Origin: Mesorhizobium japonicum MAFF 303099
Lineage (GTDB): Bacteria > Pseudomonadota > Alphaproteobacteria > Rhizobiales > Rhizobiaceae
Direction of reading: 5' to 3'
DNA: 64,000 nucleotides
Assembly (NCBI RefSeq): GCF_000009625.1
Contig: NC_002678.2
Coordinates: forward strand, 4,930,001 to 4,994,000
The notes beneath the pieces were generated by a model. It did no database searches, was not told where the DNA came from, and saw only the letters and a list, made by a program, of their open reading frames with translations. Both the position numbers and the translations under genes were made by a program. The first letter of the stretch is position 1. Every line of letters begins with the position of its first letter. Positions 27,150-36,421 of this stretch are shown in pieces.

Positions 27150-27345
27150 TTGTTCGTCGTGGCAGGTCTCCTGGCTCGCGGGTCAAAGCCTCTGCCCGTC
27201 TTCCCGAGGCCGTTCGCCTCAGTGACACCAATGGGCTTGGCTCGCCGCTAACAGTTGCGGGGGCAGCGCCGGCATCGCACCGGCTTCCCTCTTAGCTCCG
27301 CTACGGCAGTGCCGCGCGGAGAACCACGACATGCGCACAATCACA
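27150..27345 (-). promoter_or_regulatory. Cobalamin riboswitch ahead of metE
   Basis: Read on the minus strand, the hallmark stretches appear in order: GGGAAGCCGGTGCGA, GCTGCCCCCGCAACTGT (the B12 box), and, nearer to metE, GCCAGGAGACCTGCCA. It ends about 100 bp before the metE start. Adenosylcobalamin binding normally lowers expression of the gene behind it. Confidence 0.92.
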
Positions 27346-27524
27346 GCAGCTTCGCTTCTTGTCAATACATATAACGAGATGTTTATGTGATGATGCGAAT
27401 AATGCCCTTGCGCTGATCGGTCTCTTTCGCCCAAAGCCGCTTACGATGCCGCCTCTTATCAGTGCAGGCTCGGAGAGATCCTTGTCCCCATCGGCGACGC
27501 CGGATCAGATCGAGGTCGCCGGGC

Positions 27525-27881
27525 TCAAAGGGCGTAAAGTCGGGCCAGGTCGTCACGGTCAGCCGGGAATCCCGGTACTTGTTCCCGCTCGGCTTCGCTC
27601 AGCGTCCTTGCGCACTCGCCCATCAGCACGCTGATAACCATGTCCGGAAGCGGAAAGGAGAGGTGGCGCCTCAGGTCGGCGGACTGGGGCTGGGCCGCCA
27701 GCGTCTCGAACAACTGCGCGGCGATCGCCTCGACCTGCTGCGCGAGCAGCTTCACCCTGCGATTGCTGAAGGCCGGCGCCACGATCGAGCGTAACCGGGC
27801 ATGCTCGCCCCCCTCGTGCGAGACCAGCCACCCCGGCGAACCGAGAATCACCGAATCCGGGGTGAATGCCGCACTCTCTAA
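27525..27881 (-). pseudogene. Internal fragment of a second cytochrome P450
   Basis: About 118 residues resemble the B' to F helix region of bacterial P450s (GWLVSHEGGEHARLRSIVAP with the usual H-x-x-x-R, then FSNRRVKLLAQQVE and FPLPDMVISVLMG). The N-terminal ~65 residues and everything after helix F, including the heme-binding Cys, are missing. It starts exactly at the stop codon of the intact P450 gene, so a deletion fused the two. Bases 27346-27524 hold the metE promoter area and nothing else recognised. Confidence 0.75.
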
Positions 27882-29110
27882 GCGACGGAAGGGCGGAAGC
27901 TGACCGGCAGGCGCTGCGGGCAGCGAATGACGTAAGACGGCATGTAGACGACGTCCTCCGCAGCGATGGTCAGCGCCAGATCCTCCAGCCGCCCGAACAG
28001 CGGGGGGAAGGCGCAGCGCAATTCCAGGCGCGCCAGCGCAGCGCCCAGGCAGGAATGCGGCCCCTCGCCGAATGACAAATGCGGGTTGTGCCGCCGGGTG
28101 ACATCGAACCTGTTGGCGCCGGGACCGAAGGCCTTTTCGTCCCGGTTCGCCGCATGGAACGCCATCAGGACGGCATCGCCGCGGCGGACCAGGCATCCGT
28201 CGATCTCCACGTCCTGGGTGGCATAGCGGAACGGCAGATTGGCCGCTGAGGTGCCCCAGCGCAGGATCTCCTCGATCGCCTGTGACCACGGAACTTGGCC
28301 GCTGCGCACCAAGTGCAGTTGCTGCGGATGCGTCAGCAATGCCAGCACGCCATTGCCGATGACGCCGGCGGTGGTCACGAAGCCCGCAGAGAGCACCATG
28401 AACAGCATGTCGATGAGCTCGGTGTCGGAAACGAGCTCGCCTTTGTCACGCGCGACGATCAGGGCCGAAGCCAGATCATCGCCGAGCTGGCCCCGCTTGA
28501 GCGCGATCAGGCGACGGAAGAACTCCGGGATGCGCTGCCGCGTCTGTCGCACCTCTTCGGCTGTGGCGGAGGTGCTGGCCAGGCTGTAGGTGAGCGCGAC
28601 GATCTCTTCGCGCTGTTCGTCCGGCAAACCGAACAGTTCGGCGATCACGTTGGTGGGCAGCGGAGCGGCGAACTCGCTCATCAGATCGGCACTGCCGCCG
28701 CGCTGCGCCATCTCGGCCAGGAGTCGATCGACGCATTGTTCGACCCGTGGCGCCAGCAAGGCGATACGACTGGGCGCGAAGCTGCTGGACAGCAGGCCGC
28801 GCAAGCGCCGGTGATCGGCGCCGTGCGCCGTGGTCATGTTGTCCACTTTGCATATCCCGATCAGCGGATGATCCTCGGGAATCTCGCCGTCCTGCAGCGC
28901 CCGCCACTGTCGCCAGTCCTTGTTGAAACGCTGGTCGGAAAGCATCTGCCTGAGCGTCTGGTGACGGGCTGCCGCCCAGGTCACCACATCGCCTGGCAGC
29001 GACACTCGCGCCATCCCCCCCTGCCGCAGAATCGCAGAAGAAAGACGATCAAGTTGCGTGGGAGCGGCCGGCACACCGATCACGTCGCAATGATCGTTTT
29101 CTACGCGCAT
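27878..29110 (-). CDS. Cytochrome P450
   Basis: A 410-residue soluble bacterial P450. Visible motifs: HGADHRRLRGLLSSSFAPSR (C helix), the I-helix stretch VLSAGFVTTAGVIGN, where the usual AGxxT becomes AGFVTT, EILRW of the K helix ExxR, and the heme-ligand loop LSFGEGPHSCLGAALARLE with the axial Cys. Start ATG 29110 is favoured over 29155. Such enzymes take electrons from a ferredoxin; none is encoded nearby. Rhizobial symbiosis islands carry P450s in the gibberellin operon (CYP112, CYP114, CYP117, CYP115) and others; this gene with a truncated second P450 downstream could be a leftover of such an operon, but the subfamily is not settled. Confidence 0.88.
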   Translation of the reverse strand: MRVENDHCDVIGVPAAPTQLDRLSSAILRQGGMARVSLPGDVVTWAAARHQTLRQMLSDQRFNKDWRQWRALQDGEIPEDHPLIGICKVDNMTTAHGADHRRLRGLLSSSFAPSRIALLAPRVEQCVDRLLAEMAQRGGSADLMSEFAAPLPTNVIAELFGLPDEQREEIVALTYSLASTSATAEEVRQTRQRIPEFFRRLIALKRGQLGDDLASALIVARDKGELVSDTELIDMLFMVLSAGFVTTAGVIGNGVLALLTHPQQLHLVRSGQVPWSQAIEEILRWGTSAANLPFRYATQDVEIDGCLVRRGDAVLMAFHAANRDEKAFGPGANRFDVTRRHNPHLSFGEGPHSCLGAALARLELRCAFPPLFGRLEDLALTIAAEDVVYMPSYVIRCPQRLPVSFRPSVA

Positions 29111-29201
29111 GCCAACAACTCCTTTAAGAACCATCGCGGGTCCACTTCTCGGCACGGAAGATTCCGCGCGCGGACTTCGAAAAGTGCCCCGTGCTTCGTC
29201 C

Positions 29202-29894
29202 TCAGAAGCGGTAGGTCAGACCTGCGCCTATCACCCAGGGATCGAGCTTGGCCTTGCCCGTGAGCTTGGCGCCGGCGACAGTGACGTCGAAGTCGGGCTT
29301 GAGGAAAAGCTTCTTCACGTCGAAGTTGACGCCCCAGTGCTGGTCCACCATGTAGTCGAATCCGACCTGCAGCGCGGCGCCGAATGTGTTCTTGACCTTG
29401 AGATCATCGGCGCTGCCGACTTGCTGATGATAGAAGATCGTATAGTTCACGCCGGCGCCGATATAGGGCTCGAAGGCGCCGAAATCGGTAAAATGATACT
29501 GCAATGTGAGCGTGGGCGGCAGCAGCCAAACCTTGCCGACCTTGCCAAGCCCGCCGATCGCACCTTGGCCATCGATGTTGGCATAGGTGGTGCCGAGTAT
29601 GAGTTCGGCGGCGATGTTGTCCGTGAAGAAGTACGAAATATCGAGTTCCGGCGTCACGGTGTTCGAATAGGAAAGACCGGAGCCGGGCACCGCATTGACA
29701 TAGCCCGAATCCTCGGTGATCACCCCCAACGCACGCAGACGGATCTGCCAGGGGCTTGGCGCTTCCGCGACGCAGGCTTCTGCCTGCGGGACGCTCGCGG
29801 CTTGCCCAACATCTGCCGCGCCGGCCTGTCCCGCAACGATGAGGACGACAGCCGCTGTCATTGCCCGCGCCACGCCAATTCGCGCTCTCGCCAT
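29202..29894 (-). CDS. OmpW-family outer-membrane protein
   Basis: A 230-residue protein with a signal peptide (AVVLIVAGQAGA, cleavage before ADV) and an eight-stranded OmpW barrel: WQIRLRALGVI at the mature start, DISYFFTDNIAAELILG, PTLTLQYHF, FEPYIGAGVNYT, and the terminal WVIGAGLTYRF ending in Phe as needed for BAM recognition. OmpW proteins form narrow hydrophobic channels. It lies 91 bp from the start of the P450 gene on the same strand, transcribed toward it. Confidence 0.9.
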   Translation of the reverse strand: MARARIGVARAMTAAVVLIVAGQAGAADVGQAASVPQAEACVAEAPSPWQIRLRALGVITEDSGYVNAVPGSGLSYSNTVTPELDISYFFTDNIAAELILGTTYANIDGQGAIGGLGKVGKVWLLPPTLTLQYHFTDFGAFEPYIGAGVNYTIFYHQQVGSADDLKVKNTFGAALQVGFDYMVDQHWGVNFDVKKLFLKPDFDVTVAGAKLTGKAKLDPWVIGAGLTYRF

Positions 29895-30757
29895 ACTTTT
29901 CTCTCCTTGATCTTCAGAAGCGACGCACTGCGCCTTGATTGAATCCTGCTCGCATCAATCGAGATTGACGGAGCGCTCATGCGGGATAGCCCCCGCATGT
30001 GTCGTGCCAAATGAGAAAATCGTTGCAGAACAATGCGGTCACTCCGATAGCGCTGTGTCTCATGTCCGACTTCGTCGAAGATCCGACAATGAGTGCAGCC
30101 GTAGCCGCCCCTGGTAGCCGTTCGTCAACATCGGCCGGCAGTTCGTTGGCATGCTCGTACTCGGCTTCGAGTTTTGGCGTATTCTGCGTTCAGCGCTTTG
30201 ATCGGCGCCTGCTGCTTCGCCGTCAGGCCGGGGAACGTTCCAGCCAGTTGGCGCAGTTCGTGGGCATGTCCGTAAGGCGTCTCGACCGCGACCGATATGG
30301 GCGGGAAATCCTTTGGCAGCATGCGCCAGCCGCCATCTGATCGGGCCATGTAGCGGATCGCGTTCAAGACCTCGCGCAGGTCCGTCACCACGCGCCGCCC
30401 GGTCTTGGGCGCGCCCGGCAGGAACGGTTTATCCGCGACCATTCCTCATGCGTCAGATCGGAGGGGATAGCGCTTGGTCTTCTTCTTGATATCGGCCACA
30501 CGGCCACGCGTCGCTCGGGTCCACATCCCAAGCTTGAAACACGATTAATCCCGCCAATCCGCTGCCCGCCCTGCAGCAGGCCCCTCTTCGGGCGGCAATT
30601 AATCCTGCTTCGGTTTGAAATTCGCGACGTGTGCACGATATCGTTGTGACGACCGACCTGGATTGATCATCAAGTGGCCGATACCGCCATAGAATGCGGC
30701 GAAAAGGCGCGCGGCCGTTCTGAACCTCCGGGCCGACCGCCGCGCAATCGTGCGGTG
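29895..30757. other. Gap with IS remnant ahead of the AraC gene
   Basis: Apart from the IS5-type fragment listed next, no gene is recognised here. The AraC gene could start earlier, at GTG 30674, which would use the right end of this gap. Confidence 0.5.
30125..30468 (-). pseudogene. IS5-family transposase remnant
   Basis: The minus strand reads SDLTHEEW at about 30465, then after a frame change FLPGAPKTGRRVVTDLREVL and NAIRYMARSDGGWRMLPKDF, the standard N-terminus of IS5/IS427-type transposases. The following catalytic DDE domain is absent or scrambled. Confidence 0.75.
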
Positions 30758-31549
30758 ATGAAGCACTCCGATGTCCTTGGCGGGCTCGATTACCTGGCGG
30801 CGGATTATCACCGGCAGGATTTCTCCAAGCATATCCACAACGAGTATCTGATCGGGCTGATCGAGCGAGGCATCCATGATGTCTGGTGCCGAGGTGAGGT
30901 TTGGCACGCCGGTAGCGGCACGGTCGCGACCTTCGCGCCCGGCGAACCGCATTTCGGGGGTGCTGGTGACGATCTTGGCTGGAGCCAGAAAATCTTCTAC
31001 ATGCCCGAAGGCCTTATCCGGCAAGTCCTTGGAGACAGCGGCCAAAACGAACCCGGAACGATCGACTTCAGGAGCCCGTTCCAGGAGAATGCGGTCGTTG
31101 CGCACGGCCTCGGCACGCTATGGCGCCTGCTTGAACATGGGCGTAGCTCGGCACTGGAGATCGAGGAGTATCTGATCCGTTTCCTGCCCCACGTCTTCGC
31201 ACAGGCCGGCGGGTCGCGCGTTGCAGGGCCAAAATTCGTGCCATCGAGGTTCCGCGACGTATGTGACTTCATCCATGCCCACTTTGACGAAGTTCTGCAG
31301 CTCGCCGCCCTGGCCGCCCTCGCCGGATGCTCCAAGGCGACGTTGATCGATGGCTTCAAGGCGCATTTCGGGTTGCCCCCCACCCGTTACCTGATCCAGG
31401 TCCGCATCGACGAGGCGCGACGGCTGCTGAGGCGAGGCCAGCACGTCGCCGATGTCGCCGTCGCGGTCGGGTTCGCGGACCAGAGCCACCTGACCCGGCA
31501 CTTCAAGGCGGTGTTGGGGGTGACGCCGGCGCGTTACCTCTCGGTTTGA
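30758..31549 (+). CDS. AraC-family transcriptional regulator
   Basis: A 263-residue AraC regulator. An N-terminal cupin-like sensing domain (FSKHIHNEYLIGLIERGIHD, FAPGEPH) is followed from about residue 165 by two helix-turn-helix motifs (LAALAALAGCSKATLIDGFK and VADVAVAVGFADQSHLTRHF). The ATG at 30758 matches the usual family N-terminus; GTG 30674 would add 28 residues. It precedes a threonine aldolase gene by 70 bp on the same strand and may regulate it. Confidence 0.9.
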   Translation: MKHSDVLGGLDYLAADYHRQDFSKHIHNEYLIGLIERGIHDVWCRGEVWHAGSGTVATFAPGEPHFGGAGDDLGWSQKIFYMPEGLIRQVLGDSGQNEPGTIDFRSPFQENAVVAHGLGTLWRLLEHGRSSALEIEEYLIRFLPHVFAQAGGSRVAGPKFVPSRFRDVCDFIHAHFDEVLQLAALAALAGCSKATLIDGFKAHFGLPPTRYLIQVRIDEARRLLRRGQHVADVAVAVGFADQSHLTRHFKAVLGVTPARYLSV

Positions 31550-31619
31550 ATATCGTTCAATAAAGCGCGCGGCGAACCGTCTAGCTTGGACGCTCAATGG
31601 ATGAAAAGAGCGTCAGACC

Positions 31620-32711
31620 ATGAACGAAAGCAAGCAGACCCGCCCCCGCGGCTTTACCAGCGACAACATCGCCGGCGTCTCCCCCGAGGTGATCGCAGCC
31701 ATCACCGCGTGCGCGTCAGGTCAGGCGCTTCCCTACGGCAACGATGAGCTGACGCATACCGTCGAGCACCAGCTCGCCGAGGTGTTCGAGCATGCGGTCG
31801 ACGTGTTCCTCGTTTCGACGGGGTCGGCGGCGAACGCGCTGGCGCTCGCGGCGATTACGCCGCCATGGGGCAGCATCCTCTCGCACGCCGACGCACACAT
31901 CAACCGCGACGAGTGCGGCGCGCCGGAGTTCTACACCGCCGGTGCGAAGTTGGTGCAGCTTCCAGGCGAGGCTGGCAAAATCGACATCGACGCCTTGGCG
32001 GCCAATGCCATGCGCATGGTGGGCGATATCCACTCGGTCCAGCCCTCCAGCGTCAGCATCACGCAGGCGACCGAGATGGGATCGGTCTACGCGCTCGACG
32101 AGATCAAGGCCATCAGCCATATCTGCCGGTCAGCGAACCTGCCGCTCCACATGGACGGTGCTCGCTTCGCCAACGCCCTCGTCACTCTGCGCTGCTCGCC
32201 GGCCGAGATGACGTGGAAGGCCGGCGTCGACCTTGTGTCATTTGGCGCCACGAAGAATGGAACGTTTGGGGTCGATGCGGTCGTCTCGTTCCGCGGAGAT
32301 CTCGCGAGCACGATCGCCTTTCGCCAAAAGCGGGCCGGCCAGTTGAGTTCCAAGATGCGCTTCATGGCGGCGCAAATGGACGGTTATCTGAGGGACGGTG
32401 TCTGGCTTCGCAACGCGGTCCATGCCAATGCGATGGCATCGGCGCTCGCGCGGGGGTTGGCCCTGGTGCCAGGCGTGAAGATCCAGCAGCGTCCCGAGGC
32501 CAACATCCTGTTCTGCCGACTTCCCACGTCCCTGATCCGGGGGCTGCTCGACATGGGATTCCGCTTCTACCATGATCGCTGGGAGCCCGGGATCGTGAGG
32601 TTCGTCACCTCTTTCGCGACGACCGAGGCCGACGTGTCCGACTTGATCGGCGCGGCAACCAGCCTCTGCGCACCGGTCGGCTCGGCTCGTGTTCCGGCTG
32701 GCGCCGAATGA
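31620..32711 (+). CDS. Low-specificity L-threonine aldolase family enzyme
   Basis: A 363-residue PLP-dependent aldolase of the beta-eliminating lyase group that cleaves threonine or other beta-hydroxy amino acids to glycine and an aldehyde. FTSDNIAGVSPEV, STGSAANALALA (phosphate loop), LHMDGARFANA (PLP Asp) and SFGATKNGTFG with Lys212 are the family motifs. The protein may feed glycine to the one-carbon pool served by glyA; that link is inferred. The length is about 20 residues above the family norm owing to the C-terminus. Confidence 0.9.
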   Translation: MNESKQTRPRGFTSDNIAGVSPEVIAAITACASGQALPYGNDELTHTVEHQLAEVFEHAVDVFLVSTGSAANALALAAITPPWGSILSHADAHINRDECGAPEFYTAGAKLVQLPGEAGKIDIDALAANAMRMVGDIHSVQPSSVSITQATEMGSVYALDEIKAISHICRSANLPLHMDGARFANALVTLRCSPAEMTWKAGVDLVSFGATKNGTFGVDAVVSFRGDLASTIAFRQKRAGQLSSKMRFMAAQMDGYLRDGVWLRNAVHANAMASALARGLALVPGVKIQQRPEANILFCRLPTSLIRGLLDMGFRFYHDRWEPGIVRFVTSFATTEADVSDLIGAATSLCAPVGSARVPAGAE

Positions 32712-33103
32712 GTGTGGCGACCGTCGAGCGCTCTCGCCGCCCGTCACGGATGTCCTCTTTGCTCGACTGCATTGATGATCCGAGCGTTCTGGCCGCACGG
32801 GCATCTCAGGCTGTATCTTTTGTCTCAGGCCTTTTAGACTTGCAGCTTCATCCTACCTCGGCAAGGCGGCTTCACCGTACGGTTACGAAGTAACCGGGTT
32901 GATTTTCTGTAAGAAGGTCCCCTATCTGCGCAATTCACTTCAAGTCATCCGTAATCCGGCATGCCTGTAATATTTATTTTGCATTTTTTTATCATATTTT
33001 TGATGAAAAATGCTGTCCATTGGTCAGAGTTACCTAAAAGAGTGAGTCGGATCTGCGCGGATAGCAGCATGAATCGGGATTTTGACCACTAGCAGGAGAA
33101 AAT
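32712..33103. other. AT-rich intergenic region
   Basis: No gene is recognised. Bases 32960-33010 are strikingly AT-rich (TATTTATTTTGCATTTTTTT) in a GC-rich setting, which suits a promoter or a MucR/H-NS-like binding zone. The next gene starts behind AGGAGAAAAT. Confidence 0.5.
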
Positions 33104-33559
33104 ATGCCTTCCATATCTACGCGCCGCGCCAACGCAACGGACGCAGGGATGGTCGTCCGTTTTATTCACGCGCTACTCGATGAACTCACTGGCGGGAAAG
33201 CGCCCGCGCCCGACGACGTGAGACAAAGCGCGCAGATAATGCTTGCCGACGCTGGCGTGGTCGCAGTGATCGCAAGTGCAGATGACGAGCCGGTCGGCAT
33301 CATGGTGCTGAATGAATGCACGGCGATTTATGCAGGAGGTAAGTTCGGCTATATTTCGGAGCTGTATGTTCGACCCGAAAAGCGCTCCAAAGGGATTGCC
33401 CCTCAACTGCTTGAGGTCGCCTCGCGGGAAGGCCATGCGCGTGGTTGGAAGCGACTTGAGCTTGCAGCGCCCAGGCAACCAAAATGGAAGCGCACGCTCG
33501 ATTTCTACCTGCGCAACGGGTTCGAGGAACTCGGCCCTCGGCTCTTTCGGATTATCTAG
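33104..33559 (+). CDS. GNAT-family N-acetyltransferase
   Basis: A 151-residue acetyltransferase with a good ribosome-binding site (CAGGAGAAAAT before ATG 33104). The acetyl-CoA site is visible as ISELYVRPEKRSKGIAPQLL, with the arginine/glycine loop R-S-K-G-I-A in place of Q/R-x-x-G-x-G/A, followed by TLDFYLRNGFEELG. The substrate cannot be told; relatives act on small amines and peptides. Confidence 0.85.
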   Translation: MPSISTRRANATDAGMVVRFIHALLDELTGGKAPAPDDVRQSAQIMLADAGVVAVIASADDEPVGIMVLNECTAIYAGGKFGYISELYVRPEKRSKGIAPQLLEVASREGHARGWKRLELAAPRQPKWKRTLDFYLRNGFEELGPRLFRII

Positions 33560-33903
33560 ACTAGAGAGTTTGCTATGGGCTGCTCAAAGCAACCTGCACG
33601 ATCTCAGCGGATTGAGGTCCGGCGTGGTCGCTGCCTGCCGCTGCAATCGAACCAGCATCGTCATCGTAAATGTGTGCCTCGGATAATGCAGGGTTCCCGT
33701 CACGCCGGCCGCCCGGAACGCATCGGCAAAAACCGCCCGTTAATCGGGTCACGCTAACGGCGTTTCCTTGAGTGTTGAGGAACAGAGCCGAGGGCGGCGA
33801 TTTTGCCAACCTACAGGGGCGCTGCATAGACGACCGCACCTGACGTGCACCCGGTTACGCTGCGTATAACCAAATGGCGGATCATTCCCATGAGGGTAGT
33901 CCT
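33560..33903. other. Gap without recognised gene
   Basis: Short open frames exist on both strands but none carries a family signature. The end of the gap holds the leader of the omptin gene. Confidence 0.5.
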
Positions 33904-34872
33904 ATGAAATTGTACGCGAAAGTCTTTGGTGGAGCGGCAGCGTTGCTCGCTGCCTGGCCGGCGATGGCCAGCGACGCGGTGGCGAGCGAACCGGCGCCCT
34001 ACAATCCCAATTTCTCTTTCGTTGGCGGCGTCGGCGTCATCGACATCCAGGCCAACGAGCTGGTCTATCAGGCTCCCGGCAGCGGCTCGAAGCTGAGCCA
34101 CCTTATCTGGGAATCCACCTCTGCGGTCATTTCAGCCGAGATGACGGCGCGCAGCGAGGCCGGCTGGACCGCCAAGCTTTCCGGCCAGATCGCCTTCAGC
34201 GGCAACAGCTACATGGAAGACTATGACTGGAACCCGTCATTCTCGACCAATGATGGCTGGAACGACTGGAGCAACCGTTCGCGCCACTGCGACACCGATC
34301 TTGATTACTTCTATTCGGCAACCGTCGCGCTCGGCCACGATTTCCAGTTCAGCGACCAGCTGCTGATCAACGTCAACGGTGGTTTCAAGTACACCTCGGT
34401 CAAGTGGACTGCCTATGGCGGCTCCTATGTCTACAGCGTTGCCGGCTTCCGGGATTCGGTTGGCGACTTCCCAGGAGACGCAAAGGCCATCAGCTACCAG
34501 CAGAAATTGCCGGTCGCCTTCGCCGGCATCGATGCGACCTATGTCCAGGATCGCTGGAACTTCGGCTTTGCGCTGAAGGGCGGCACGACCTTCTCGGCCG
34601 GCGCTACCGATCATCACTGGATGCGTGACCTGCGCTTCGAGGATGATTTCGAATCGGCGCCGGTTCTGATGGTCGGCGGCAGCGTCGGCTACCAGTACAA
34701 CGAGCGGACCAGCTTCTTCGTCTCCGGTTCCTACGTAAAGGTGTTCACCGCTCGCGGCGACTACAACACCTATGACATTGCGACCGGCGCAGAGACTGGC
34801 GGCGAAGACGACTGGATCGGCGGCGATTTTGCCGCGGCGACAGTGATGGTCGGCATCAAGACCTCGTTCTGA
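33904..34872 (+). CDS. Omptin-family outer-membrane protease
   Basis: A 322-residue protein with a signal peptide (AAALLAAWPAMA, cleavage before SDA) and a ten-stranded omptin barrel. Catalytic residues of OmpT (Asp83, Asp85, Asp210, His212) have counterparts: Asp106 and Asp108 in MEDYDW, and Asp236 and His238 in ATDHHW. SRHCDTDLDY and GGSYVYS match other conserved blocks, and the protein ends in Phe (GIKTSF). The ATG at 33904 is preferred over 33874 since the signal peptide begins there. Omptins cut between basic residues, often host antimicrobial peptides; a role against plant peptides is possible but unproven. Confidence 0.92.
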   Translation: MKLYAKVFGGAAALLAAWPAMASDAVASEPAPYNPNFSFVGGVGVIDIQANELVYQAPGSGSKLSHLIWESTSAVISAEMTARSEAGWTAKLSGQIAFSGNSYMEDYDWNPSFSTNDGWNDWSNRSRHCDTDLDYFYSATVALGHDFQFSDQLLINVNGGFKYTSVKWTAYGGSYVYSVAGFRDSVGDFPGDAKAISYQQKLPVAFAGIDATYVQDRWNFGFALKGGTTFSAGATDHHWMRDLRFEDDFESAPVLMVGGSVGYQYNERTSFFVSGSYVKVFTARGDYNTYDIATGAETGGEDDWIGGDFAAATVMVGIKTSF

Positions 34873-34929
34873 TTGAACGAGTGCGACCGGAACGCCAAAC
34901 CGATGTCCGCACGGCGCAGAAATCTGACG

Positions 34930-35052
34930 CGCCCGCGCGCCTGACGGCGCGTGCCGGGTGCTCGTGAACCGAGCCCGCTTTTTCTTCGGCAGGCTCAGGC
35001 GGTCTCGGCCATCCGGCTTCGCCCCCTGGCGCGGGCAGCCTGTCGGCTGCTG
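34930..35052. repeat. Island repeat copy R1
   Basis: About 120 bp nearly identical to 48060-48178 and closely similar to 40936-41035. It contains GCGCGCCTGACGGCGCG (a small dyad), GCTCGTGAACCGAGC (a hairpin followed by CCGCTTTTTC, terminator-like) and CCATCCGGCTTCGCCCCCTG. It starts 57 bp after the omptin stop. Confidence 0.85.
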
Positions 35053-35464
35053 TCGGATTTGTGTGGTCGCCCTGACAGCAGTTTCGATCCGTCGGACCGC
35101 ATCTCGCAGCTGGTCTGCTCCGGCTGCGAGGCGAAGCGGGGAAAACCCGGTTTCCAACGAAGGCAGCGATCCTTACGGGCATCTGTCAGATCCGCCGTTT
35201 TCAAAGCCACGGCAGGTAGGTCCTCGAGGGTTTACTGATCGACTCGACCGTTTGGCCGCTGATGGGCCGCTATCTGCAGCGCGTTCAGGCCTCCCGACAA
35301 GGCAAAATACGGCTACCGAATCCCACAGCTCTCAACAGTTCGTCCGCTTCAAAGAGCGCAACGATCGACTGAGCGGCTGGAATGCGGGGCATTGCTTTCC
35401 GGCAGCCTCGGGCCGCAAGCGGCCGCCTTTGGCTGTCATCGGGCACTTGAAATAACCGTCTGAA
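35053..35464. other. Gap without recognised gene
   Basis: Some 410 bases between the repeat and the stop of the ImmA/IrrE gene show no recognisable gene on either strand. Confidence 0.5.
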
Positions 35465-36421
35465 TCAGGCTGCCCTGTAGCCGACGGGGGAAATGCGTTG
35501 GTGTTTCTTCTTGTAGATGCAGTAAGTGAGCAAATCATAGGTATTTGAGAAGCTGTGCAACCAGAATATGTGAGGTTCGCCGTTCGCATCATAAAAGATG
35601 CTTTCGCCTTCGCCTACCGGACCCCGCTTGCGGTTGGTTGCGTGATCGCAGATCGCGGAATAGGCAACTTCGGTGGTGATTCCGGGAAAGTGCTCAGCAA
35701 GCGCTTTCGATCTCGGGAAATAGGCCACGTTGTCATTCCCCGCCTTCTCGCAGATATCTCTGTGATAGGGATGCCGGCTGACAACGCCGAAGGCAGGAAA
35801 GTCCGGATCGCGTTCGCAAACCATTTGCCAAAGCGTTGTCGTAAGGGTGTTCCCGTAGCGCTTGCGAAGCTGCTCGATGCTCTTCCATTCAAATGAGCAG
35901 TCCAGCGCTTCGGGACGAAATCTTCCCCCGAGAAACAAGAGGTGGCGCCCGCCATAATTGGCTTCCGCCTCCATTGCCTGATGGAATGTCGGGTTCAGCG
36001 TGGACTCATTGTCGCCCAGAAGCAGGGAGCGATGCCAAGGCAGAAGATCATGTGTAATCTCATGTGCGATGAGGAAGCGTCGCTTCAGCTCGGCTACATC
36101 ATCATCGATGAAGATTCGCTTGTCGCCTTCCTTCAGCATCAGGATACCACGAAGGCCATATTGCTGGACTACATCGACCATGCGCTTGGCCGTGCTGGTG
36201 ATCTCGTTGCCAGCGATTCGCGCCCGGTGGGCGATCTCATCCAGTAGGCTCAGGTTCGCTTTGCTATAATAGGTAAGGTCAAGCTTTTGCAGCGCGCGTA
36301 CCTGCTCGAGCCGTAACGGGGGCTCTGGATTGCCGAGATCACGCAGCAGACGTGATATGTGCTCATGGATATCTCGGCGCTCAAAGTCCCCGATTATCGG
36401 CTCAATCGCGGACATGGTCAT
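35465..36421 (-). CDS. ImmA/IrrE-family metallopeptidase
   Basis: A 318-residue protein. The zinc protease site is HEITHDLLPWH (HExxH) with a downstream Glu in EAEANYGGRHLLF, the ImmA/IrrE pattern. ImmA-type peptidases cleave a partner XRE repressor; here the start overlaps the stop of an XRE gene by 4 bp, the classical pairing. It is the last gene of a four-gene minus-strand operon (RHH, GNAT, XRE, ImmA) facing away from the ubiquitin-like operon. The C-terminal 130 residues are not recognised; SFSNTYDLLTYCIYKKK shows it is well formed and not decayed. Confidence 0.85.
   Translation of the reverse strand: MTMSAIEPIIGDFERRDIHEHISRLLRDLGNPEPPLRLEQVRALQKLDLTYYSKANLSLLDEIAHRARIAGNEITSTAKRMVDVVQQYGLRGILMLKEGDKRIFIDDDVAELKRRFLIAHEITHDLLPWHRSLLLGDNESTLNPTFHQAMEAEANYGGRHLLFLGGRFRPEALDCSFEWKSIEQLRKRYGNTLTTTLWQMVCERDPDFPAFGVVSRHPYHRDICEKAGNDNVAYFPRSKALAEHFPGITTEVAYSAICDHATNRKRGPVGEGESIFYDANGEPHIFWLHSFSNTYDLLTYCIYKKKHQRISPVGYRAA

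Noticed and set aside
27462..27794. Plus-strand open frame over the P450 fragment
   Set aside because: It is the antisense of recognisable P450 sequence and has no family signature or ribosome-binding site.
28295..29263. 322-codon plus-strand open frame opposite the P450 gene
   Set aside because: GC-rich antisense shadow; the minus strand holds all P450 motifs including the heme Cys.
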